Below, piece after piece: positions 1 through 7,134 of a stretch of 24,964 nucleotides of DNA. Each line of letters opens with the position of its first letter. Position 1 is the stretch's first letter. The stretch is from Acidobacteriota bacterium (lineage in GTDB: Bacteria > Acidobacteriota > Terriglobia > Acidiferrales > UBA7541), in assembly GCA_028876695.1 (NCBI GenBank), contig JAGWRH010000321.1, positions 1 through 24,964 on the forward strand. The letters are read 5' to 3'. Made by a program: the position numbers and the translations under genes. Below the pieces are notes generated by a model that was not told the DNA's origin, did no database searches, and saw only the letters and a program-made list of their open reading frames with translations.

Positions 1-87
1 ATGCTCCGCTTCTTGTTGACACGGGTAATACCACCTCGCAGTTATGCGCCGCAGCGAGTGTCCAAACCCCCGGTCCCGTTAGAGGGC
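1..87. other. Window-edge non-coding stretch downstream of pobA
   Basis: These bases lie beyond the pobA stop codon. I see no gene, no terminator-like hairpin followed by a T run, and no repeat. An open frame that starts at base 1 on the plus strand runs into the antisense of pobA and is not credible. Confidence 0.4.
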
Positions 88-1365
88 CTACCATTCCATC
101 GGCAGGCCGACGTAGTTTTCGGCGAGCGATTGCGAGGCGGCGCGAGAGCTGGTGAGGTAGTCGAGTTCAGCGATCTGGCGGCGGCGATCGAAGGCGTTTT
201 CGTCCGGAAAGCGGTGCAGCATGGAGGTCATCCACCAGGAGAAGCGCTGCACCTTCCACACGCGGCGCAGGCAGACGGTTGAGTAGGAATCGAGGTGTTC
301 GCGTTTGCCGGAGTGATAAAACTCCGCGAGCGCGCGGGCTAGCACGCGCACGTCGGCCACAGCGAGGTTGAGTCCTTTGGCGCCAGTGGGCGGCACGATA
401 TGCGCCGCGTCGCCGGCGAGGAACAGGCGGCCGTACTGCATCGGCTCGGTGACGAAGCTGCGCATACCAGTGACGCCTTTCTGCAGCACAGGCCCTTCGG
501 TCAATTTCCATTTCCCGTCGGCCGTGGCCAGCCGCTTGTGCAGTTCCTGCCAAATGCGGTCGTCGGGCCACTCGTTGATGTCTTCTTCGGGCGAGCATTG
601 GACGTAGAGGCGACTCAGCGTGGGGGAGCGCATGCTGAGCAGCGCGAAACCGCGGTCGTGATAGGTGTAGATCAGCTCTTCATTCGACGGCGGCGCTTCG
701 GCAAGAATGCCTAGCCAACCGAAGGGATACACGCGTTCGTAGATCTTCAAAACGCTTTCGGGAATGGACGGCCGGCACACGCCGTGAAACCCGTCGCAGC
801 CGGCGATGAAATCACAGTGAATCTCGTGCGGCTCGCCTTCGCAACGGAAGCGAATTTTGGGCAAAAGGCTCGGGTGCGGGCCTAGCGTCGCGTCGCTGAA
901 ATCGTGAATAGATGCGCCTTCGGCTTCGTAGAAGATGCGGCCGCCGGCGGCGAGGCGCGCGTCGGCAACGTCGGCAACGACATGGTTCTGGCCGTAGATC
1001 GTGACGGATTTGCCGCCAGTCAGTTCCTCGAAGTCGATGCGATGGCTTCGGCCATGGAAGCGCAGCTCGATGCCGTAGTGCGTGAGGCCCTCGCGAGAAA
1101 GGCGGTCGCCGACGCCGGTTTGCTTGAGCAGGTCGACGGTATCGTGCTCGAGAACGCCGGCGCGGACGCGATCTTCGACATGTTGGCGGCTTCGCGCTTC
1201 GATAACAATCGATTCAATACCCTCCAGATGAAGCAGGTGCGAGAGAACCAGTCCGGCAGGACCGGCTCCAATGATGCCGATTTGGGTGCGGAGGTTCGTG
1301 GATGGATTTCCTCTCGAGCAGACAAGGGCAGATCCCTGCCTGCGGCAAGCGGGCCTCACGCTCAT
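88..1365 (-). CDS. pobA: 4-hydroxybenzoate 3-monooxygenase (PobA)
   Basis: FAD- and NAD(P)H-dependent flavoprotein hydroxylase that converts 4-hydroxybenzoate to protocatechuate in the cytoplasm, feeding the pca genes at 7.1-10 kb. The protein shows the FAD-binding GAGPAG near residue 33, the GCDGFHG motif, and the ribose-binding stretch LAGDAAHIVPPTGAKGLNLA. It ends in ENYVGLP as Pseudomonas PobA does, and the core is the family length of about 390 residues. The start is uncertain. Where PobA proteins normally begin (MKTQ...), this gene has LRTQ with a CTC codon at 1291-1293. The nearest in-frame ATG upstream is at 1365 and is used here, giving 425 aa, but it has no clear ribosome binding site. 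A GAGAGGA sequence at 1309-1315 lies 9 nt before an in-frame ACG at 1297-1299. The gene is divergent from the MFS transporter, and the roughly 175-bp gap must hold both promoters. Function is near certain; only the N-terminus is doubtful. Confidence 0.95.
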   Translation of the reverse strand: MSVRPACRRQGSALVCSRGNPSTNLRTQIGIIGAGPAGLVLSHLLHLEGIESIVIEARSRQHVEDRVRAGVLEHDTVDLLKQTGVGDRLSREGLTHYGIELRFHGRSHRIDFEELTGGKSVTIYGQNHVVADVADARLAAGGRIFYEAEGASIHDFSDATLGPHPSLLPKIRFRCEGEPHEIHCDFIAGCDGFHGVCRPSIPESVLKIYERVYPFGWLGILAEAPPSNEELIYTYHDRGFALLSMRSPTLSRLYVQCSPEEDINEWPDDRIWQELHKRLATADGKWKLTEGPVLQKGVTGMRSFVTEPMQYGRLFLAGDAAHIVPPTGAKGLNLAVADVRVLARALAEFYHSGKREHLDSYSTVCLRRVWKVQRFSWWMTSMLHRFPDENAFDRRRQIAELDYLTSSRAASQSLAENYVGLPMEW

Positions 1366-1441
1366 TCCGGGCTGAAATCGCCGGGACTGGATTCGGGACG
1401 GCGGCCCCAACGGCTTCGGCGCAGGCCATTTTACATTCAAC

Positions 1442-1469
1442 TTGCAAAGAGGAAAGATCAATCTACAAT
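1442..1469 (+). promoter_or_regulatory. Predicted sigma70-type promoter for the MFS transporter
   Basis: TTGCAA at 1442-1447 (4/6 to the -35 consensus) and TACAAT at 1464-1469 (5/6 to -10) are separated by 16 bp. Transcription would start near 1476, about 65 nt before the proposed GTG start at 1542. It lies in the divergent gap with pobA, so a regulator bound here could control both genes. Confidence 0.45.
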
Positions 1470-1541
1470 GCGGGACGCAAACACTCCGGGTAAGGTGAAA
1501 CCGCTCCGCAACCGCCGAAAACAAGGCCGGGAGGATTGAAC

Positions 1542-2843
1542 GTGCCGGAAAAAGTGAAATTCTACGGGTGGAATCTGCTGGCGGTGCTCTTCTGGCTGGA
1601 TTTCATCAACATGGGCGTGCCGTATTACGGCGGGAGCGTGATCATCAACGATTTCATGACGCGCGACATCCACATGAGCGCCAGCACGCGCGGATTCGGA
1701 TTCACGTTGCTCAACATTTTCGTGGGCGTGGCGGCCATTCCCGCGGCCATCTCCATCGTGAAGATCGGGCTGCGAGCCACGTTTGTGCTTGGATCGGTGA
1801 TCATTTGCGTGGGCGCGCTGTACATGGGCCTGTTCACAAAAAGCGCGCCGGAATACCTGATCGCGTTTGGCGTGGTGATCGGAATCGGCATCATTTTCGC
1901 GACGCTGGTTCCGGCGTTCACGGCCGTGGCGCGATGGTTCCGAAAATACCGCGGGCGGGCCAATGGCATCGCCGTTTCGGCTTCCGGGATCGCGGGGCTG
2001 CTGGCTGCTCCGCTGCTTGGCAGCGTAATTCGCGGGCACGGAAATAATTGGCGGTTGGGATGGTTCATTGTGGCAGGCGCCGCGGTAGTAGCGGGATTCC
2101 TGGCGTTTTTTGGCGTGAAGGAAAGCCCGGAATCGATGGGGCAGTTCGTGGACGGCATCCCACCGGAGCAGCAGGAGCAGACGGCGCGCACGGACGCCTT
2201 GGCGACCAAGTATCCGTGGACCACGTCGCAGGCGTACCGGACGGCCGCTTACTGGCTGATCGCGCTGGCGGGCATCGTGGCGACGTTTCCGTTCTTCCTG
2301 TTTGTGGCGCACTGGGCGAAGCGCCTGATCGGAGTGGGATTCAGCGGGTCGGACGCGGACTGGGCGCTGGGCTTCTTGACCATCGGCACACTGGTAGGTC
2401 GGTGGATCGGCGGCGTGGTGATGGACTTCATCAACGCACGCGTCGCGTTTGTGCTGGGACTGGCTGTGTACATCGTAGGGACGTACATGGCGATCACGGC
2501 GATGCCCGGCGGCAACGGAGTATGGCTGGCCTATTGCGCCGCGCTGCTGAACGGCGCGGCCTATGGCTGGTCGTTCACGTGCGTCGGCACGATGGTCGCG
2601 CATTATTTCGGTCCGGCGGCCTTCCCAAAGCTCTACGGGACGATGACGCTGCTGATTTCTCTGATCGCGTCGCCTGCGGGGATCGTCGGCGGTTGGGTGT
2701 TCGACGCGTACAAGAGCTACACGCCGGCGTTTGAGTTGAACGCGCTGCTGGCAGTGGTGGGAATCGTGGCGATCATTTTTGCGGCGATGCCGAAGCCGGG
2801 CGCGGCGGTTGCCGCAGAGACGGTGCAAGCCGCGGCCCGCTGA
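1542..2843 (+). CDS. MFS transporter, probable aromatic acid/carboxylate uptake
   Basis: Major facilitator superfamily permease of the inner membrane with about 12 hydrophobic helices along 433 residues. The N-terminal half ends with the charged cytoplasmic stretch RWFRKYRGRANGIAVSASG, typical of oxalate/formate-antiporter and monocarboxylate-type MFS proteins. The C-terminal half starts near residue 225 (RTAAYWLIALAG). The start is set at GTG 1542 because GGGAGG at 1529-1534 lies 7 nt upstream. The TTG at 1536 in the same frame would be only 1 nt from that site. The gene is divergent from pobA, so uptake of 4-hydroxybenzoate or a related aromatic acid is a reasonable inference. The sequence is not close enough to PcaK, as I recall it, to name it so. 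Substrate is unknown from sequence alone. Confidence 0.9.
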   Translation: MPEKVKFYGWNLLAVLFWLDFINMGVPYYGGSVIINDFMTRDIHMSASTRGFGFTLLNIFVGVAAIPAAISIVKIGLRATFVLGSVIICVGALYMGLFTKSAPEYLIAFGVVIGIGIIFATLVPAFTAVARWFRKYRGRANGIAVSASGIAGLLAAPLLGSVIRGHGNNWRLGWFIVAGAAVVAGFLAFFGVKESPESMGQFVDGIPPEQQEQTARTDALATKYPWTTSQAYRTAAYWLIALAGIVATFPFFLFVAHWAKRLIGVGFSGSDADWALGFLTIGTLVGRWIGGVVMDFINARVAFVLGLAVYIVGTYMAITAMPGGNGVWLAYCAALLNGAAYGWSFTCVGTMVAHYFGPAAFPKLYGTMTLLISLIASPAGIVGGWVFDAYKSYTPAFELNALLAVVGIVAIIFAAMPKPGAAVAAETVQAAAR

Positions 2844-2948
2844 GCGGCCTGCCGAAAATGCGGATGCCTCATCCCCATTCCCGACCAAAGGCGCCGGGAC
2901 TAGGTTCGGCATGACGGCGCGCTATCCTGCGCGAGAAGGTCGTTAACT
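2844..2948. other. Convergent gap between MFS and ABC permease genes
   Basis: About 105 bp between two converging genes. It contains TGCCGAA at 2850-2856 and its reverse complement at 2905-2911, and a small CGCGC/GCGCG stem at 2918-2933. Neither is followed by a T run. Termination somewhere here is expected, but no convincing intrinsic terminator is visible. Confidence 0.35.
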
Positions 2949-3695
2949 CTACAGCTGAATTTTAGAGAACAGGTAGCTGCCGATGGCGAGCAGGATGGCG
3001 CTGAGGACTACCAGCACGCCAAAGTCGGTGGCCATGTGAAACGCGAAGGCGCTGCTGAACGAGCCGCGGATGCCATCGACGCCGTAGGTGACAGGATTCA
3101 GCAGCAGCGCTCCGGCCATAAACTTCGGCAGATCCTGAAGCGGAAACAGAGCGTCGGAAAAGAAAAACAGCGGCATCACCAGGAAATTCATCACCAGCGG
3201 AAAACCCTGCATATCCTGCAGGACTGAACCAATTGCTGTGCCGATCGAAGTGAAGAGCAGGGAAAACAAAAACATAAAGACGAGGGCGACGGGCACCAGC
3301 AGCCAGTTGTGCACGCGGAAACCGATGACCAGGCAAAGTATGAAGGCCGCAACTCCCTGCAGCATGGCCACGAGCGCGCCTCCCAACACGCGGCCAAAGG
3401 CGATTTCGAAGCGCGAGACGGGCGCCACCAAGGTTTCCTTGAGGAAGCCGAATTGGCGGTCCCAGATGATCTCGATGCCGGAAAAGACCGCCGTGAACAT
3501 GATGGCCATAGCCACGATTCCAGGCGCGATAAAGTCGATGTAATTCCCGGCGCCGGCGCGCTTGAAAATCGCGCCGATTCCGAAGCCGAGCGCCAGCAGA
3601 AAGATCAACGGCTGGCCGAGCGATCCGATGATGCGCGCAGGCGAGCGCACGTACCGCTTCAGTTGTCGAATGCAAAGAACATAGATGGCTCTCAT
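2949..3695 (-). CDS. ABC-2 type transporter permease (DrrB-like)
   Basis: Membrane subunit of an ABC exporter, 248 aa, with six hydrophobic segments. It has the ABC-2 family pattern: a cytoplasmic N-terminus (RQLKRYVRSPARI), a first helix at about residues 25-45, then helices near 60-80, 105-130, 140-165, 170-190 and 225-245, and the family's LNPVTYGVDGIRG-type motif before the last helix. The start is ATG at 3693-3695, which overlaps the TGA of the upstream ATPase as ATGA; GGGGAGG lies just upstream. The longer open frame beginning at 3881 only reads through the ATPase gene in another frame. With the ATPase it forms a two-gene operon, translationally coupled. Daunorubicin-type exporters are the nearest well-known relatives; the cargo is not known. 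Position beside aromatic catabolism genes suggests export of toxic aromatics, which is inference. Confidence 0.93.
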   Translation of the reverse strand: MRAIYVLCIRQLKRYVRSPARIIGSLGQPLIFLLALGFGIGAIFKRAGAGNYIDFIAPGIVAMAIMFTAVFSGIEIIWDRQFGFLKETLVAPVSRFEIAFGRVLGGALVAMLQGVAAFILCLVIGFRVHNWLLVPVALVFMFLFSLLFTSIGTAIGSVLQDMQGFPLVMNFLVMPLFFFSDALFPLQDLPKFMAGALLLNPVTYGVDGIRGSFSSAFAFHMATDFGVLVVLSAILLAIGSYLFSKIQL

Positions 3696-4495
3696 CGGCG
3701 TCCTCCCCGCCAGGCGGCGCGCATCATGCGCATGCGGTCCATCACGTTGCCTTCTTCCTCGCGGATGGCGTGGCCGGTGAGCGCGATGAAAGCGTCCTCG
3801 AGCGTCGCCGAGTCGGTTTGCTGCTTGAGGGCCGCGGGCGTATCCTGCGCGACGATTTTGCCGTGGTCGATTACCGCGCATTCGGCGGCCACGCGGTCGG
3901 CCTCTTCCATGTAATGCGTGGTGAAGAATACGGTGACGTTCTGTTCTTTACTGAGCGTATCGATGTAGCCCCAGATGTGATTGCGCGTTTGGGGATCGAG
4001 GCCGATGGTGGGCTCGTCCAGAAACAGAATGCGCGGGCGATGCAGCAGGGCGCGCGCCACTTCCAGGCGGCGCTTCATCCCACCCGAGTATTGCTTGACC
4101 AGGTCGTCACGGCGGTCCCAAAGGCCGACGAGTTCGAGCAGAGTTTGCGCGCGCTTCATGCGCTCGCCACGCGGAACACCATAGAGAGCGCCGTGCAAGT
4201 CCACATTTTCGAGAGCCGTAAGTTCGTCATCGAGGCTTGGATCCTGAAACACGATGCCGAAGGAGCGGCGCACCTGCTTGCGTTCGTGAACCGGATCGTG
4301 GCCGTTGACGCGAATAAAACCGCTGGTGGGATCGAGAATGGTGGTGAGCATCTTGATCGTGGTGGTCTTGCCGGCGCCGTTGGGACCGAGGAAACCGAAG
4401 ATCTTCCCCTCTGGAACAGTGAAGGAGATGTGATTCACGGCGCAAAAATTGCCGTAGTTCTTTACCAGGTCCTGCACTACGATCATGTCGCCCAT
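3692..4495 (-). CDS. ABC transporter ATP-binding protein (DrrA-like)
   Basis: Cytoplasmic nucleotide-binding subunit, 267 aa, paired with the following permease. Motifs are complete: Walker A GPNGAGKTT at residues 37-45, Q-loop Gln84, signature YSGGM at 136-140, Walker B ILFLDEPT with Asp160/Glu161, and switch His194 (TTHYMEEAD). The region after the H-loop is short and matches the daunorubicin-resistance ATPase type used in ABC-2 exporters. The start at ATG 4495 has an AGGGA sequence a few nt upstream; an in-frame ATG at 4486 is a possible alternative. The stop overlaps the permease start by 4 nt (ATGA). It is divergent from the ThDP decarboxylase gene across a roughly 180-bp gap. Confidence 0.95.
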   Translation of the reverse strand: MGDMIVVQDLVKNYGNFCAVNHISFTVPEGKIFGFLGPNGAGKTTTIKMLTTILDPTSGFIRVNGHDPVHERKQVRRSFGIVFQDPSLDDELTALENVDLHGALYGVPRGERMKRAQTLLELVGLWDRRDDLVKQYSGGMKRRLEVARALLHRPRILFLDEPTIGLDPQTRNHIWGYIDTLSKEQNVTVFFTTHYMEEADRVAAECAVIDHGKIVAQDTPAALKQQTDSATLEDAFIALTGHAIREEEGNVMDRMRMMRAAWRGGRR

Positions 4496-4611
4496 GCGAT
4501 CCCTTTCATGTGAACGGGACTGATGTTGCGCGACCCCACCCGAGTGACACCAGACAACGAGCGGCCAAGCAAGGTACGATACAAGCGGCGGTCCGGCAAA
4601 TGGTTCAAAGG

Positions 4612-4641
4612 ATTATAACGGGCGATACGGGCAAAATGTAA
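4612..4641 (-). promoter_or_regulatory. Candidate promoter for the ABC exporter operon
   Basis: On the minus strand a perfect -10 TATAAT lies at 4612-4617 with a poor -35 TTACAT at 4636-4641, spacer 18. It would give a leader of about 110 nt before the ATPase start at 4495. The weak -35 suggests an activated promoter or a false match. Confidence 0.3.
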
Positions 4642-4674
4642 CGTGGAATTTGCGGCTAGTGCAGGAGAGTTGCA

Positions 4675-6303
4675 TTGACAACCGTTCGGGAAGCGACCTA
4701 CGAGGTACTGCGCGATCTGGGGATGACCAGGATTTTCGGAAATCCAGGATCGAGCGAGTTGCCGTTTCTGAAGGATATGCCCCCGGGATTCGAGTACGTG
4801 CTCGGGCTGCACGAGCGCAGCGCGGCAGGAATCGGCCTTGGCTATGCGCTTGGACGAAACGAAGCTGCATTCGTGAATTTGCATTCGATCGCCAGCGCCG
4901 GAAATGGGTTATCGGCGCTGATCGACGCTTATTACTTGCACGCGCCGCTGGTCGTCACCACGGGACAGCAGGACCGGCGCCAAATCATGGCCGAGCCGTT
5001 TCTGGTGAGCCGAGCGGTTGACGTGGTGAAGCCGTATGTGAAATGGGCCTGCGAGCCGCTGCGCGCGGAAGACGTACCGGCGGCGATCGCGCGCGGCTAC
5101 CACCTGGCGATGCAACCGCCGCGCGGGCCGGTGTTCATCTCCATTCCCATGGACGATTGGAACAAGCCGTGCCAGCCGGTCGCGGCGCGGCGCGTTTCGC
5201 AAACCGTGGAGCCCGATCCAGCGGCGCTCGACAAAGTGGCGCGCGCAATCGATGCCAGCCGCAAGCTCGCTCTGATTGCCGGGTCACAGATCGAGGAAGA
5301 CGGCGCGTGGGACGAGACGATCGCGCTGGCGGAATTGCTGAATGCCGATGTATATGCCGAGCCGATTGCGCCGCGCTGGGCGTTTCCACGCAACCACCGG
5401 CTGTTTCGTGGAGGACTGCTGCCCGCGCAGAAGCCACTGGCAGATCAACTCGCGGAATACGACGCGGTGGTGGTGATGGGCGCGCCGGTGTTTCTCTATT
5501 ACGCCTACGTGCCGGGCGAGGCGATTCACTCGGGGACGAAGCTCTTTCAGATCACGAATTCGCCACAGGATGCTTCAGCGGCACTGGCGGGGACGAGCGT
5601 TGTGGGGAATCTCGCGGCGGCGGCGAAGTATCTCCGCGAGCGGCTGAAGAAAGGCGCACGCAACGCGCCGCAGGAACCGGCGCCGCCCGAACCGCAGGCG
5701 GAAAAGCCCGCGGCGGGCCAGACGATGACCACCGCGTATTTGTTCAGCACGCTCGCAGAATTGATACCGCGCGACGCCATCATTGCCGAAGAGTGCCCTT
5801 CATCCAAGGGCGATCTGGACCGCTACATCCGGCTCGATCAGCCCGGCTCATTCTATTCCGTGCGCAGCGGAATTTTGGGCTTCGCAGTGCCCGCGGCCGT
5901 CGGACTGCAACTTGCGCATCCAGAGCGGCGCGTGATTTGCGTGGTGGGCGATGGATCGCTGCAATATTCGGTGCAGGCGCTATGGTCGGCCGTGCAAACG
6001 AAAGCGCCCGTGATTTACGTGGTGATCTGCAACGGGAATTATTCGGCGCTCAAGGGATTTCGCGAATTCACGAAAGTCGGGAAAAACGTGCCGGGCATCA
6101 ACATCCCGGGAATCGACGCGACGCAGATCGCGCGAGGATACGGAATGCAAGCGCGCGCGGTGGAACGCCCGGAAGATCTGGAATCGTCGCTGCGCGCCGC
6201 GCTGGAGTCGAACTGCGCGTCGCTGGTAAGCGTGCTGGTGCAAGAGGGCGGCCAGAAAACGATGGGGATGGACCAGTCCGTGAACCCGCCGAACTACGGA
6301 TGA
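4675..6303 (+). CDS. Benzoylformate decarboxylase-like ThDP enzyme
   Basis: Thiamin-diphosphate enzyme, 542 aa, with N-terminal pyrimidine-binding (about 1-170), central (190-320) and C-terminal pyrophosphate-binding (365-530) domains. It aligns with Pseudomonas putida benzoylformate decarboxylase through the N-terminal part with no gaps. Ser26 in FGNPGSSELPF, Glu47 (LGLHER) and His70 (NLHS) sit at identical positions. Mg/ThDP ligands are Asp426 in VVGDGS and the Asn in ICNGNYSAL. The second active-site histidine of the Pseudomonas enzyme (His281, in FRYHQY) is Tyr276 here (FLYYAY), so substrate or rate may differ. The start is TTG 4675, with AGGAG at 4662-4666. The likely role is decarboxylation of an aromatic 2-oxo acid such as benzoylformate to an aldehyde. 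No mandelate dehydrogenase or benzaldehyde dehydrogenase is nearby. A proline-rich linker (about 335-355) separates the middle and C-terminal domains. Family is certain; substrate is uncertain. Confidence 0.9.
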   Translation: MTTVREATYEVLRDLGMTRIFGNPGSSELPFLKDMPPGFEYVLGLHERSAAGIGLGYALGRNEAAFVNLHSIASAGNGLSALIDAYYLHAPLVVTTGQQDRRQIMAEPFLVSRAVDVVKPYVKWACEPLRAEDVPAAIARGYHLAMQPPRGPVFISIPMDDWNKPCQPVAARRVSQTVEPDPAALDKVARAIDASRKLALIAGSQIEEDGAWDETIALAELLNADVYAEPIAPRWAFPRNHRLFRGGLLPAQKPLADQLAEYDAVVVMGAPVFLYYAYVPGEAIHSGTKLFQITNSPQDASAALAGTSVVGNLAAAAKYLRERLKKGARNAPQEPAPPEPQAEKPAAGQTMTTAYLFSTLAELIPRDAIIAEECPSSKGDLDRYIRLDQPGSFYSVRSGILGFAVPAAVGLQLAHPERRVICVVGDGSLQYSVQALWSAVQTKAPVIYVVICNGNYSALKGFREFTKVGKNVPGINIPGIDATQIARGYGMQARAVERPEDLESSLRAALESNCASLVSVLVQEGGQKTMGMDQSVNPPNYG

Positions 6304-6336
6304 AGTAACGAGTGTCCATTCAAAGCTGCGTATACG

Positions 6337-7119
6337 TCACTTAGATAGAAATTCAACCACAGCGGCGGAGAACTCGCGGGGAGCTTCGACGTTCGCGAGA
6401 TGCGCCGCGGGCAGATGGACGGCGCGGGCACCGGGAATTTCGCGCGCCAGAATTTCGCCATGTCCTTCCCACGGCGTGGCGACATCTCGATCACCGGTGA
6501 TGACGAGCGTTGGCGCCGCGATTTTGCGCAGCGAGCCGGTGTGGTCCATGTCGCGAATCGCGGAACAGCAGCCCGCATAGCCGACCGGATCGGTGCCAAG
6601 CAACGTGATGCGTATCGAGTTCGGGTATGGATTCGGCCGGGCGAGCGTTTCGGGCGAGAAGAAGCGGCTCATCGCGCCATCGACGATGGCCTGCATGCCG
6701 CCTTCGAGAACCATGCGGCGGCGGTCGTCCCAGTGAGATTTCGGGGCCATTTTCGGCGACGTATCAGCGAGGATCAGCCCGGTCAGGCGGCTGCAAGCGT
6801 TGATGCCGAGCCACTGGCCGATCATTCCTCCCAGCGACAAGCCACAAAACGCGAATTTCTCGATGCGGAGCGAATCGGCGGTGGCGAGCACGTCGCGGCC
6901 AAGCAGCGCGATCGAATATTCCGCGCGCGGGGCATCGGACGCGCCCAGCCCGCGCGTGTCGCAGCGCAGCACCTGAAAACGATCGAGCAGCTCCGGCAAC
7001 TGCTGCGCCCACATGCCGTGATCGCAACCGATAGAGCTTGATAGCACGAGCACGGGAAGGCCGTCGCTGCCCTCCAACCGATAGTACAAACGCGCGTTAT
7101 CGACGGTCACAAACGGCAT
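6337..7119 (-). CDS. pcaD: 3-oxoadipate enol-lactonase (PcaD)
   Basis: Alpha/beta hydrolase of 260 aa that hydrolyses beta-ketoadipate enol-lactone to beta-ketoadipate in the cytoplasm. The catalytic triad is visible: Ser95 in the nucleophile elbow GLSLGG, Asp212 (GDRDVATP) and His240 (AAHLANVE). The N-terminus GSDGLPVLVLSSSIGCDHGMW and the segment CDTRGLGASDAP are typical of PcaD. The length matches stand-alone PcaD, so it is not the PcaL fusion with the decarboxylase PcaC. The gene lies 15 bp after pcaB on the same strand and is the last gene of the pca operon. It is convergent with the ThDP enzyme gene; the 33-bp gap between them shows no terminator. Confidence 0.93.
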   Translation of the reverse strand: MPFVTVDNARLYYRLEGSDGLPVLVLSSSIGCDHGMWAQQLPELLDRFQVLRCDTRGLGASDAPRAEYSIALLGRDVLATADSLRIEKFAFCGLSLGGMIGQWLGINACSRLTGLILADTSPKMAPKSHWDDRRRMVLEGGMQAIVDGAMSRFFSPETLARPNPYPNSIRITLLGTDPVGYAGCCSAIRDMDHTGSLRKIAAPTLVITGDRDVATPWEGHGEILAREIPGARAVHLPAAHLANVEAPREFSAAVVEFLSK

Positions 7120-7134
7120 CGAGAGACTCCGGAC

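Noticed and set aside
2850..2911. TGCCGAA ... TTCGGCA inverted repeat between convergent genes
   Set aside because: Seven base pairs with a loop of about 48 nt and no T run; too weak to call a terminator.
1458..2912. Long minus-strand frame of 484 codons opposite the MFS gene
   Set aside because: It is the antisense of a clear 12-helix transporter. The translation is rich in Arg/His/Gln and shows no domain, as expected for a GC-rich shadow frame.
5043..6308. 421-codon plus-strand frame inside the ThDP enzyme gene
   Set aside because: Arg/Gly-rich shadow in another frame of a gene whose own frame has all the family motifs.
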